DNA from: Gymnopus androsaceus JB14
Taxonomy: Eukaryota; Basidiomycota; Agaricomycetes; Agaricales; Omphalotaceae
Assembly: GCA_009733575.1 (NCBI GenBank)
Contig: ML769575.1
Span: 66,894 to 130,893, forward strand
Length of the DNA stretch: 64,000 bases
Direction of reading: 5' to 3'
The translations under genes were made by a program, and so were the position numbers. The notes under the pieces were generated by a model. The model was not told the DNA's origin, did not search any database, and saw nothing but the letters and a program-made list of their open reading frames with translations. How positions within the stretch are numbered: position 1 is the first letter of the stretch; each line of letters opens with the position of its first letter. Of the stretch, positions 9,319-19,872 are shown piece by piece.

Positions 9319-11358
9319 CTAGGACGAAATTACAATCGAAGGAAAAGACGACACAGCAAAGGCCAAGTTAAAATTCTCTACAGTAAAACTAGTGCTGCCC
9401 ACATTTGCTGTAAGATCCAGAAACGACCCAGAGATGCTGGAATTTGCTGTAAAGAATGTGAAGCCTCCTTCGGGTGGATTAGTCTCATCGAGTTCGAGAT
9501 TGATTGAAGTCGTTGTGGGTGTAAAAGGAGGAGAAATGGCGGTTGAGAATGGTGAAAATGCGGTCATGGACGCGCTGGCTGAAGCTGCGTCGCCAAGTAC
9601 CTTCAAGGCAATCAAATTTAGCATCGAAGAGAAAAAACGGCGACATGGTACATACCGCCACAACAACTTTTAGAAATGCGATGAAACCACCTGAATTCTC
9701 TGAAAAAATCAACTCGCTGCGCATGGCATCGACAAACAATGAAAGACTTGGATCTTGTTCAATCACAAATCCAGAGCCACCGTTATCAACGACGACTGGG
9801 TCAGACCCGTCGTTATTATTGATTTCGAACCAGAATTTGGATATTGAAGACGTAGAATTGATCGTTGCGTTGAATAGATACCGTGAAGCGGTGAAACCCT
9901 GTGCTTCACCAAATACAGTGAAGAACACTGGTTGGGTGCTGGACGACTGTTTAGAACATCCGGTAGATGGACAAAAAGAACCCCCTGCTGGTCGGCCCAT
10001 AACAAGGTCACTGTAGCACTCGCACTAGGACTCACAACCTAAAGATATTTGTTGGTACTTGAGATGAATATAAGTATGTTTTACGCACTCGTAGGGCGGT
10101 TATCATGTTGAATGTACCGTTTTGGTAGGAGAACAAAGGATCGTTTATGACATACTGAAATGGTTCAGTAATCGGATCGGTGAGGTTTACTGCACTTGGA
10201 ACCGTGTTGATCATTCTCTGAAGCAAGGTTGCACAGGTGTCGCTGAAGGTATCGGCAGAGAGCAGGCTACATACACCGAATATGATGTTATCGCTAAATC
10301 TTGAACTCGAAAGTGAAAATGTACACACCTTTGCATGGTAACATTGCCATCGCTCGAGAAAATCCGAAGATCAGACTGCGTCGTGACATTTGGGCCTACA
10401 ACGAGTACATCTTGAGTGGTGTTCTGGAGGTATTGAGAGACGCTATAGAGGATCTCCTTCGTCAGAATAAGGTAAAGGATATGCACATATGATAAACTCA
10501 CATTGTATTATCAAAAGCAGGCGTTGTATCGAATGTGTCGACATCAATCGAGGTATCCGTTACAATTAACGGAAAATCTACTTGTCGGACACCGCCTAGC
10601 GTATGTCCACATGCAACAAGGGCTATCATGTCTGTTTCATTGAACCCTTGCTGCCGGAACAGCTCTATATGGGTGGTAAGATTTTGTTGTGGCTGGGGAA
10701 CAGTCGGTGGGCCCGCTGCAGTGGCGTCGATGCGGCCAGCACTATATGGAATGACTGGGCCGCCGCATCCTTTGACAGCGAAGACTGCTCCCAGAGCGAT
10801 ACTGTCCGCCACTGAGTACATTCCGTGTAAATCAGAGAACAAGATCTTCTTTTGATATTTTTGATACGTACTTCCGAAAAATGGAGCAATAATCGCCAGG
10901 CCGTTGAAGTCTTGTAGTGATTGAACCATTCCTTCTCCAACATTCTGTAAACCGAATACTTATGTTGCAGATTGATTCCAGGGGAAATAAATTCAACTTT
11001 TCATACCTGAGCCCTATCAAGCTCATACATAATCGATGCGTCGAGTCCTCCGGTTCCATCATCCACATTATGAGTCGACATGTCGTTATAAGCCTGTACA
11101 ATGTATATAAATTCCAAGCCGCTCAAAACGAAAGAATCCACTCACAAGGCGAAGCCATTGCGCAGATATAGTTGTATTGTCCCTCGGAGTATTAACCCTC
11201 GGAGTACAGCCTTCCACCAATCCATCCATCGTACCTTCATAAAGCTGGTGATCCGCATAATCCAACAATTGGTTGGGCCATTGAAACGTTGAGAGGCCCT
11301 GGACAGTATAGCCAGCCAAGGTGCCCGCTGCCACTAGGAATTGGATTAGTTGCAACAT
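9319..11358 (-). CDS. Secreted haem peroxidase (ascorbate-peroxidase-like fungal family)
   Basis: I read eight exons: 11358-11146, 11093-11007, 10944-10872, 10811-10502, 10442-10329, 10266-10089, 10038-9656 and 9600-9319. All have GT-AG introns of about 50-66 nt and matching phases. The product would be ~546 residues. It starts with a signal peptide (MLQLIQFLVAAGTLAG). The distal region is QWLRL + AYNDMSTHNVDDGTGGLD; the proximal haem ligand His lies in MIALVACGHTLGG. The block GGPVIPYSAGRIDATAAGP places it in the plant-type peroxidase superfamily, close to the fungal APX/WSC-peroxidase branch. Two oddities stand out. The distal catalytic His expected in Y/F-H-D reads Asn (AAC). One G is missing in a G5 run at 9981-9985, shifting WADQQG out of frame from GSFCPSTGC. 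The frame is otherwise intact, so this is a recent lesion or a sequencing error. Confidence 0.75.
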
Positions 11359-11402
11359 AAGCTTGGGGGATGTGAATGAGGAGATCAGTGTAAATAGTCC
11401 TT

Positions 11403-11509
11403 GAATAAATACAAACTTCTCTCTACACCTTCATCAGCAAAACCTGTATTAATAGTGCATGAATAAATACAAACTTCTTTCTACACCTTCATCAGCAAAA
11501 CCCGTATTT
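11403..11509. repeat. 58-bp tandem duplication beside a MITE
   Basis: Two units begin GAATAAATACAAACTTCT (11403 and 11461) and both run into CATCAGCAAAACC. The second unit leads into the MITE at 11490. The first carries only the first ~19 bases of its terminal repeat. This looks like local duplication of the element's left border. Confidence 0.7.
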
Positions 11510-11686
11510 TTGCTGGAGGTCTCCAGAGGTCTCCAGAGAGCTCCAGAGCTCTGACAGCTGTCAAAAAAAGCGGTCAAACATCTCCAGGTTCTCCAGAGCT
11601 CTCTGGAATGGCCCATGGGCACCCTTGCTCCAGAGGTGCTCAAATTATATTGGTTTGCTCCAGCGAAAATACAGGTTTTGCTGATG
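11490..11686. mobile_element. MITE, CATCAGCAAAA family, copy A (197 bp)
   Basis: Terminal inverted repeats CATCAGCAAAACCCGTATTT and its near-complement (..AAATACAGGTTTTGCTGATG) extend about 28 bp. TT dinucleotides flank both sides. The interior is built from CTCCAGAG-like words. No coding capacity. Confidence 0.75.
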
Positions 11687-11784
11687 TTCGATAATCTCAA
11701 CAGTTCTCATGCTGAAAACCGAAGACGAGTATATCATACTATGTACTTATATGTGCCTTCCCCTTCTACAAGCTGAGAGACTGA

Positions 11785-12135
11785 CTAGGGTTTCCTAAAC
11801 ATGAATCGTACTGGAAGAAAAGTAGAAAACATCAGCGAAGGGGTGAACGTGTCGTATGTGACACATGAGACTGGCCGCCTACCAGACTGCCAGCTGACAC
11901 CTGAGCCGTCTCCTTCCATAAGTTCTGGTGATGGATAATAATAGAAAGAGTAGGGATGTTCCTGGCCCCGGGCTGGTGAGACCGCCTTGTTAGATTCAGA
12001 ATGGACTGGGTAGCTGACACACGGGAAAGTTGCAAAAATCTGCTCGGCAGATTCGTCGATCAATAGAACGTGTTCTCTAGATGGAACGGCGTTACTATAA
12101 AACGACTCGAAGCTGGAATCGATAGGAAAGCCCAC
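11785..12135 (-). CDS. Possible small hypothetical protein
   Basis: A 116-codon frame with an ATG start and plausible amino-acid composition ends in ...FMFRKP. I recognise no domain, signal peptide or membrane segment. It could equally be a fortuitous open frame in spacer DNA. Nothing around it forms an obvious exon partner. Confidence 0.2.
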   Translation of the reverse strand: MGFPIDSSFESFYSNAVPSREHVLLIDESAEQIFATFPCVSYPVHSESNKAVSPARGQEHPYSFYYYPSPELMEGDGSGVSWQSGRRPVSCVTYDTFTPSLMFSTFLPVRFMFRKP

Positions 12136-13769
12136 CTGAATGCCTAGACTTTCTGTCTCTAAGATCTCCTAATCGCAAGAATCTTTGTATTCAACTGAGT
12201 CGCGAGTCGTTTGTCTTGGTCGTGTACACCTTTTCGGAGAGAGCAGAAGGTAAAAGATGAATTGAGTTGAATCGAGAAAAAATTCGCTGGTTGATTCGTT
12301 GATTCGTTACGTTGACCAGCCTCGAGGCATCCGAATCCATCCATCAATCCATCAAAATCCTTGCCCATGCCGTGACTTGAGCTCAGTCTTTCTCTCCCTT
12401 TCGCGCCTCTTCATCGGATTCGTACGCTTGACGCATGGTGAGGTCGTGGTGAGAGTTCGAGAAGGTGATTGACAATGATAACAACAAGTTAAACTAGATA
12501 ATGAATTTTGCTTCCGTCTACCCTGTCGGACTAGCCGGCGGAGTCTCGGACCGTCGCGTGACTTCAAGGCATGAATTTGTTCCGAGTCTGTTTTCATTTC
12601 GACCTTCTTTTTTTTTTTTTTTGGATTCTTTTATTCCGTGCGTACAGGTAAGTCTAAGTACCAAGACACGGGGAGGAGCGCGGGCGGTAAAGCCGCCCGC
12701 ATTCCTCCACTCTACGTAGTGTATGTATCACAATATGTCTGTAGGAGTATGTATAGCTATGTGTAGTGGTTTTGTGTGACAAAGGGGATGTTTTGGAGGT
12801 GGCTGGTTGGCTCTGGGCCTTTAATAAAGAGAACATAAAGCATAGAACATGAAAACATAAAGTGCATTCCACATGCCGCCCTGTAGAGGAAGGGTGTTAG
12901 GGCAAAACCAAGTCCCCATTACAGGCGTAACCGCTCTGTGGCCTGTTTGGCTCTTGCGAGATCTTGGGCCGCCCAAGATCTCGCATTTCGACCTTCATGC
13001 TCATGCTCTCGAGTAGTATATACTCTTCAAGTCCTGGTTTACTTACTTGGCTGCATTGTCTCCGTCTCTGACCCAGGTACCATTGTCCGTGTAGGCTCTC
13101 CAGTTTATTCCTCAACAGCTACTGGAACAAGCTTCCGAGCATCCAGGTATCGTGCTTATGCCGCTTGTGCAGCCATTAGCTGGTACGTCGACAGTCGTGC
13201 ACCCTTTATTTTCAGAACAGGTCGCTGTCCCAGAACACTTTGAACATCCACGGAACACAGTGTACATGAGTAGCCTACGATCATGATGCTTTCGTTTGCT
13301 TACTACCTAGGAGTAGCGATGACTTTCACTTTCATCGACTACTACACTAGCACTGTAAAGGTTCCAGTGTCCACATTCTTAGAGTGACAAAGAAGCGGAC
13401 AAGAAACTTGAGAAGACAAGACGGGAATTAGTGGTGGCGCTAGAAGTCTATGCAAGAGTAGCAATACTGGCCATGGTCATCTCAAGACTCAGCAAACACG
13501 CCCGGTACCACGGTGAGCAACTCAAGAGTCAAATCGGGACCCTGAGTCCTGAGATAGTTGTAGGTGCTTTCACTGCTGTCCGGTGCCCCAGCCTGTTTTG
13601 CTAAAGTGCAGATTGATAACTCATGTTTTCCAAATTCCTTAGTCCGCGGGGTGCCATCAAGGGGCCATTGCGCATAAAGGTCGAAAGGATACAGCGGTAG
13701 TATGGCTCAACTCGTCTGCGTCGGTGGGTTCACTCCGCGAGCGTTAACATCAATGTTAATATCGACGAA
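12136..13769. other. Long intergenic stretch without a recognised gene
   Basis: This holds short unconvincing frames only. A T-run lies at 12608-12622. A segment at about 13030-13260 (ATTGTCTCCGTCTC ... TTTCAGAACAGGTCGC ... CCAGAACACTTTGAA) resembles 21480-21810 in outline, suggesting an old shared repeat. It shows no clear frame. Confidence 0.3.
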
Positions 13770-13823
13770 TTGCACCCCATCAAGTACGGGCCTGGAGAAA
13801 ATTTCGGCGTAGAGATGAAGGCT

Positions 13824-15996
13824 TCAAGGATTACCAGCAAACTTTTGCAGGCTTTCACAAGCTATGGATGCTCGGGAATAATGAAGGCAGTGAGGATGGT
13901 AAGTAGTTGAGTTGGCGGCTCGTGCTACAGCATGAAGAGCCACACCGCGATTCCGTACGTACGATAAACCTCTTTTTATCATTGGATTAACGCCTAGAGG
14001 TTCTAGATATACCGAACGTACTCCGAACCACACCCTCCGACCAGCGTACGAGAGAAGCAACCCAGTTGCCGACATGTTCTCGTTGTGGGCCTAGGCGTGC
14101 CCAATGCTAACATCTCTCTTGTCGTAACCATCAACTCAGAATGAGGCTAGCAGCCTGTAATTGAGGAACTAAAATGAGTGACACTCGACCAAAAGCCATG
14201 CAGATATCATGCACTTTGAACATGTTCTATCAGTGGCCACATGCATTGTTCGAGCCGCTTGGTTTCGAATGAGAAGATTTTGTCAAAACCGACTTGAGAA
14301 TCCCGATTCAAGATACAAGGAGCGAGATGACTTGGTGGGCGGGCCATTCAAGAAGAAATTTTGCTCTCGTGCTTGACAGATTATGCTTAGAGTGACGCCC
14401 TGGTTGCTACATACTTGGTGGACCCTGAGCGCTGGTTTCACCATAATTTCAACCCAAGTATCGCGGATATATTGGAGGCGGATCGGAGAATTCCAGAATC
14501 CAGATGGGATAAGTATGCTAGTACAAGAATAGCTTTAGAAGACAGAATTATGGGTATACTAGCTAGTAGCACTTAGTGTCATGGTGCAGCCTATCTATGG
14601 GATCTAACCTTCCCCCTAACGATAGATTCATTAAAGCAGAAGGACCAAGGGAGAACATCGCATCCGTTTTCTATAATGGGCATCACCAAAACTCGATCCG
14701 TGTAAACGGCATGATGGTGTAAATCTATCATACAATATGTGTACATCTGTAGAGTAGAAGATATCTGGTAAGTTCTGGTAAATTGCGTCTTTTACACGAC
14801 AAACAGAATCTTGACAAGACCGTTCTGGTGGCATAGAGGAAGATTCTCAGTTATATAATCCATAATGTCCTTAGCCAGGTGCAAAATATTGGGTGATGTA
14901 TAATCGAAATGGATACGAAGCTGCAAGTATTTAAAATGAGGAAAAGTTTTTAGGTCCTTAGCAAAAAATCAATCCATCTCTGACCAAGGGAATTCTTGAA
15001 GACAAGATATCGGACTCTCCTCGGGAAGGTAAATGGAGAAACATATCTGTGTAAGGGTGTTTGAACGCAGAGTAGAAATGGTCTTTACTATCCACTGCCA
15101 GGGGCTGGTTAGTTGATATTTCCCATAGAAAATGAGACGGTCGATGTGTATGGATTCCAAGCCTGTGTTCATACTCAGATCACAATCAGAGTAAAAGTTT
15201 TCTGCTGACTATGTGTAAGCTCGGAAGGTAAATGAAGTGAATTCACTTTACCTGTAGATATAAAATCGCACCCCAGCGATAGCACGGTCAGACTGGAGCC
15301 CAATCGACCGAGATATTCCCCAATAGCTCCAGTGTTCAAGAAAGACACCATACCAAGATCAAGTTCCCTAATGAAAGGGAGGGACTTCTGCGAGAGAAAA
15401 CATCTCATGATATCTCCCTTGGTATAATTCAGGTTCAGTGTGAGTTTGTGGAGGCTCGAAGGAATGGTATAGGGGAACAGGGTACCTGGTGTATCATTGG
15501 AAGGATCATTCCGAGAGATGCTGGATGATCAAACAGTTTGTAGACACGAAAATTTGCCCAATGTGCTCATCACCTGCGATACGGATGAAAATTTCATGGC
15601 GTGCAGTTCCAGAGATTCTACACAGGGAAATCCAGACAGAAACTCCTGGTATGATTCTGGAGGGAAAGATTCGAGGTCGATAGTGGATAATGACAACGAG
15701 ACTACAATGTTTCCAATTGATGGAAGCGGCCTCAGGAGCGCTCTGGAAGATTTTTCGTCGCAATGCCCTTCCATGCAGACTTTGTTGGTGTTCATTGAAA
15801 TCGTCTGGTGTGGGCTCGTCAATAAAGAGACCAGATTTTCAACGTTGCCTGGGTTTATGCTGATAGACTGAAAGTAGAGAGCGCGACTACTCTGCATAAA
15901 CAAGAACGAAACCAAAGCCAAGTCTGCGAGACATTTGCGATTGTCTGCAAGAAAGCCGAAAATATAGTCGATGATTTCAACAGGCAGAGGGGCCAT
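13824..15996 (-). pseudogene. F-box/LRR-like protein, copy 2, disrupted
   Basis: The N-terminus MAPLPVEIIDYIFGFLADN and then LADLALVSFLF gives a complete F-box. The frame runs to an in-frame TGA at 15529-15531, where copy 1 has TCA (Ser). It reopens in the same phase to 15175 through the same intron boundary. The second exon (15172 leftwards; LESIHIDRLIFYGKYQL) reaches ISCLQEFPWSEMD and then TGA, where copy 1 has CGG. The tail (FYSTDVHILYDRF and SVYLEPLGVNPMIKRG) persists on both sides of the 590 bp insertion. Comparing copies shows an ancestral gene of two or more exons encoding an F-box plus LRR-like protein. Each copy has independent lesions. Confidence 0.7.
14021..14608. other. Extra ~590 bp block in duplication copy 2
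   Basis: Copy 1 joins ...GAACATACT directly to TCCCCAACGATAG, whereas copy 2 has about 588 bp between the same landmarks. I see no terminal repeats or target duplication. A short plus-strand coding-like remnant (YLVDPERWFHHNFNPSIAD) lies near 14410-14470 and stops at about 14577. It is either an insertion of unknown type or ancestral DNA deleted from copy 1. Confidence 0.5.
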
Positions 15997-16089
15997 AACG
16001 CAAGAGCGCAGAAGGTTGGTTGATGATGGTGGTCGTTAAGACAGGCGGCGACATCAACTAATGCCAAAGTAATAGTGTTCACTTGTATA

Positions 16090-16600
16090 ATTGTAGACTC
16101 GAGCCAGCAGCTCCTGTATTGATGCCTTGTTTCTAAGAAGTGATTCCGCACATCACGTCTCTGCAGCAGGGAATGGTTCGAGTCTGATATAATTATAACT
16201 GGGAGCTTTGCATTGTGAAATATAGTGTCCCCTCGTTGAACACTTGTCAGTTTTCTTGGAGTCGTCCTCAAAGAAATTTGACCAAATGTGCCATTACCGC
16301 CCATCCATCTTGCAATAAGCGAGCTTCTTCGTGATATTACGCACGACAAAAATGAATAACTCCGTTTTTGTGGCAGAGAGGAAGTTTCCTAGTTATATCT
16401 ATAGTCCAGAATCAGGCGGAAATCGGATGAAGGCTGTGATCAAAATGGATACGAAGTTGTACGGAGGCATGATAACGGATGTTGTTGGGGAAAGCGAATC
16501 AAGAAATCTGAATAAGTGGGTTTGAACACAGAGCTGGACGGTCTTTGAGAGGGACAGCGATTTTGGTTGTCTCATGGGTTGGGACTGCTTTGGACGTAAT
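16090..16600 (-). pseudogene. Third, diverged F-box C-terminal fragment
   Basis: On the minus strand, VQLRIHFDHSLHPIS-type sequence near 16430-16470 aligns with QLRIHFNYISPN of copies 1 and 2. It is followed by a similarly spaced ATAACTAGGAAACTTCC and CTCTGCCACAAAAAC. Further on, VQRGDTIFHNAKLPVIIISD (about 16240-16180) resembles the usual tail of fungal F-box proteins. The frame shifts repeatedly and no F-box remains. It lies directly upstream of copy 2, so the two form a tandem pair of relics. Confidence 0.45.
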
Positions 16601-16877
16601 ATCTGTATGTAGCAGTATTGAGATGATAGCTGTATACAAGCTCGATGTACCGCAGTATGTAAATAATTCAAAGATGCTAAGCTCAACATAGCGGATTTCG
16701 AAAGAAATGGTAAAATTATCTTCACTGTTATGGTCAAGATAGTGTATGAACTGGAATGATAGTGTGACACGAAGAATATGTCAGGCTCCTCAACAGTGCT
16801 AGACGATGGCTACACATCCAACATGAGCTCATGTTGAAGTACATAGAAGCTAAAGAACTGACTTGAATTATGGAATT

Positions 16878-17639
16878 TCATTCTTCACACTTCATAGCTA
16901 TACACCTAGAAGGCCCGCACTCAACCTCATCGACAACTGTATATCCTAGCCCTTCGTACAACTCTCCGAGGGAGGTCAAAGTCAACACAAAGGTCGAAAC
17001 ATCATCTACTTTGGACTGCTCAGGACCCCAACCGAGCAAAACAGAAGCGAGAGGGTTCTTTTCCTGCTCCTCCTCGAAGGTAAAGAACTCAGGACAATAC
17101 CAATGTATACGATCCTTTCCACTCCATAGCCGTTTGTTCATGTCGGAAACTGTCTTGCGCCATTCTAGAAGTGCAGTAGGGTCTGTACAGCGGTTGGGGT
17201 GGAAGATATCTTGGACTTTATCAATCCAACTGTAGACGCATCTTTGAATCACTATGGAAAGTAAAATGTGTAAAATTGATGAAGAAAGCGTCCAAAACAC
17301 ACCTTCAAACCACGAATCCTTGGCAATATTCACCCCTCTCGGTTCTGGTACGTCCTCGGCATCTCCGAGTCCCATTATCTTCGGAGCATACCCCCAAACT
17401 GCAAGTCCCTGGATACCCCCTTTTGAATCCTCCACCAAAAGAGTGTTCCAGTAAGGGCGTAGAATCAAATCCCTATAATATCTCCTCCACCAACGAGCAA
17501 AATCGTGTGGATATCTATCTTGATGAGGAAAAAAGTAGTCGTGGAAGCCGTCGTGTGAGACACGAGGAACTACGAGGGACGTTATTCTGGATACATCAGA
17601 GAGAGTGGCGGAGCGAAGGTGGAGGTTTGGGTCTAACAT
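16878..17639 (-). CDS. GNAT-like acyl-CoA N-acyltransferase
   Basis: The start MLDPNLHLRSATLSDVSRIT is the usual first strand-helix of GNAT proteins. It is followed by the fungal-type segment FFPHQDRYPHDFARWWRRYY and strand 4-like NTLLVEDSKGGIQGLAVWGY. The C-terminal LGELYEGLGYTVVDEVEC matches the last helix-strand. A 51 nt intron (17252-17302, GTGTGT...CATAG) has no stop and keeps phase, so it can be read through. Splicing gives 236 residues rather than 253. The acceptor substrate cannot be inferred. No frame damage is seen, so this is one of the few intact genes in the left half. Confidence 0.65.
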   Translation of the reverse strand: MLDPNLHLRSATLSDVSRITSLVVPRVSHDGFHDYFFPHQDRYPHDFARWWRRYYRDLILRPYWNTLLVEDSKGGIQGLAVWGYAPKIMGLGDAEDVPEPRGVNIAKDSWFEGVFWTLSSSILHILLSIVIQRCVYSWIDKVQDIFHPNRCTDPTALLEWRKTVSDMNKRLWSGKDRIHWYCPEFFTFEEEQEKNPLASVLLGWGPEQSKVDDVSTFVLTLTSLGELYEGLGYTVVDEVECGPSRCIAMKCEE

Positions 17640-18014
17640 GACTGATCACTGATGAGATCGGATTGTCACTCTCCGCCGTACTGTATGATAACTTGCGCTT
17701 TACGAAATGCATTGTAGAAATTACATTTATAGTAGAAACTCTCATTTTCATGATGGAGAGGAAGGAAAGAAGTCGGGCCGCATCAGGCCGATGTACGCGT
17801 CCTCAACGCGTGACGTGCGCGCCCTCCACGTCCTCTTAAGTTTAATGTATCGAGACATATCAGGATGACTGCAGAGTTTTGCCTGAACCTATTCATACTA
17901 ATAGCTAACCCTTCGACACTTGCTTATCTTCAAAAAAACAAAAAGGTCGTCGAAACTGGCCAAACGGAGAACAAAGTCGAAAGACAATTGGTTGCAGGAC
18001 GTTGTATTTTCGGC

Positions 18015-18045
18015 TAACATAATAAGTATCTAGTACTTATTATGT
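18015..18045. repeat. Perfect palindrome in copy A only
   Basis: ACATAATAAGTA and TACTTATTATGT face each other around a 5 nt centre. At the matching place in copy B (about 33955-33980) the palindrome is absent. It is either a tiny insertion or a footprint. Confidence 0.6.
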
Positions 18046-18589
18046 GGGCCTAGTACACCCAACATGCAGCAACGCAGCAACGGTGGTTTAGCGGTTTTCT
18101 ATGACAACGAAGGAAGTACAAATGTCTTTTGTAAAGTTCCCAGTCAATTGTATTATTGGTCTGACAATGCCTACTAAACTAAGTACAAGAGGTAAATCGA
18201 CAGAGTATAGGGTGGGATCAAGCGTATAAGTAGAGAGGTTGAACGAATGCTAGTCTCCCTCGCGTCCCCATCCCTCTGTATCACCTCAGGATATATGTAT
18301 GTACACAGAAACGTCCATCTCGTCAAGCGTCCATGTCAATATCTCCATGCTTCTCCTCATACACACCGTCAACGTCCGAATTCAAAGCTTTGTGAAACGG
18401 ATACCCGAAGAAAGACTTTGCGGTATGTGAAAAGAGTTTCCGCCGTTTTCTGCAACGTTTCCTGATTGAACCCCTGCGATCCCCAGAGTCAGATAAAATC
18501 CATCATTTTCATCATCGGCCCGGTCATACCCAACGTTCTGCGTCCCAACTACTTCATAAGGTTGACTCAAACCGACTCCTGATTCCTCA

Positions 18590-19872
18590 CTATGCTCCTC
18601 TTCCTCCGTTGAATCCCGTCTCAGACCAATTCATCACCTCGGACTCGAATTGGTCGTCCATCCCTTGACGTTGATGGTTGTAGCTCGAGGCGAGAGCAGT
18701 GGCAGACGTCAAGGTGCGATAGTTGTTGTCAGGAGACTGTATCGACCCATGAGCGAAGCGTCTTTCCTGGCCAACGTATCCACTCTGTGCATTGACAGAG
18801 CTCACATTGTACCCAGGAGGTGGATACGGAGGTGGGGCATACCGTATGGCGGGGGGCGAATTGGCCGTACCGAGTGCACTTTGGTTCCACGAATTCATGC
18901 TTCCATCGGTTGAGGAAGCATTCGTCGTTGGGAAGGCGTCTTGAGGATAGAGGTGGTTATGGTCTAGCATAATAGGACTAGCAAAGTGTTGGTGGTGACA
19001 AGGCGGAGTCGTCAAGGCGAGAGCACCGATCTCCGAAGGATATCCTACACTCGAGTGTACTTCTCCGACTCCGACTCTCGAGTTGTTAGCAAACGCCTCA
19101 CCGGAGCGGGAAGGACCGGGAGCGAGCCCAAAATTCGCTCCTGTCACAGACGGTACCTCCACCCTAGGAGCGTGGGCGAAGGGCGAGAAAATGTCGGTGT
19201 CGGTGAACGACGAGAACGCAGGCTGAGGTGGCCTCTGATTCCAGCCTTCATGCGAATTATTGAAGTCTAAAAGTTCCTCGTCGGCAGCATAACTCGGATC
19301 TCTATGATACGAGGATCCTCGTTCAGAGGGAAAGATCTCCGCGTCACTGGCAAACGAAGCCGGTGACCCAGAACCCATTGTAGGGGGAATGAATTCAATG
19401 GAAGGATCGTAGAAGGGAGAAGAGGAGGAATCGAGTGGCTGCGTGTCATGAAAAGGAAGCACAGAATACGATGCTGATGCGACGTCGGAATTGTGCTGGT
19501 ATGAAAGCTGCTAGGGATGCTGGTGGATGCGGAGTTGGTATACCGTGCTTCCATGTCTTTAATTTCAGCATGCAGTGTCTTTGCGTACTCGGACAGACGA
19601 TTCGTGTCCCTCTCCCTCAATTGCCCATATGCATCGACTCCATCCTTGATGGAGAGATTTCTTGTTTCCTCATCCCACACTTTGAAGAAAAGCGTCCAAC
19701 CGTTCAGTCTCTCTCGAGGTCGCACGCCCGCGATCAGGCGCGCCTCAATGTCTGCGAAATAGCGTTGGATAACAGGAAGGTTTCTCGTGACAGAATAGTC
19801 GGAGAACAGCTCCATGAACAAGTTGTGTTCGGGCGTTGTGGGTGTTGGCGAAAAATCGAGGGTGTACTGCAT
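18590..19872 (-). pseudogene. Unrecognised Ser/Pro-rich protein, copy A, frameshifted
   Basis: The N-terminal half (19872-about 19470; HNLFMELFSDYSVTRNLPV, LNGWTLFFKVWDEE) is helical. The C-terminal half (18590-about 19500) is rich in Ser, Pro, Asn and Tyr (YAPPPYPPPGYN, SVNAQSGYVGQE). The two halves lie in different frames. Alignment with copy B places a one-base shift near 19500, between TSIPSSFHTS and DVASASYSVLP. No known domain is recognised. Repeated PPPYPPP stretches recall intrinsically disordered regions. The upstream part of the duplication probably carries its promoter. Confidence 0.5.

Larger units (their letters stand above)
13770..16072. repeat. Segmental duplication, copy 2 (F-box pseudogene)
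   Basis: This is the partner of 4958-6931 in the same orientation, about 8.9 kb away. It retains the full F-box segment and lacks the solo LTR. It carries an extra ~590 bp block at 14021-14608. Beyond 16072 similarity stops at GTGTTCACTTGTATAATT, a string also found at 33648-33665. Confidence 0.8.
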
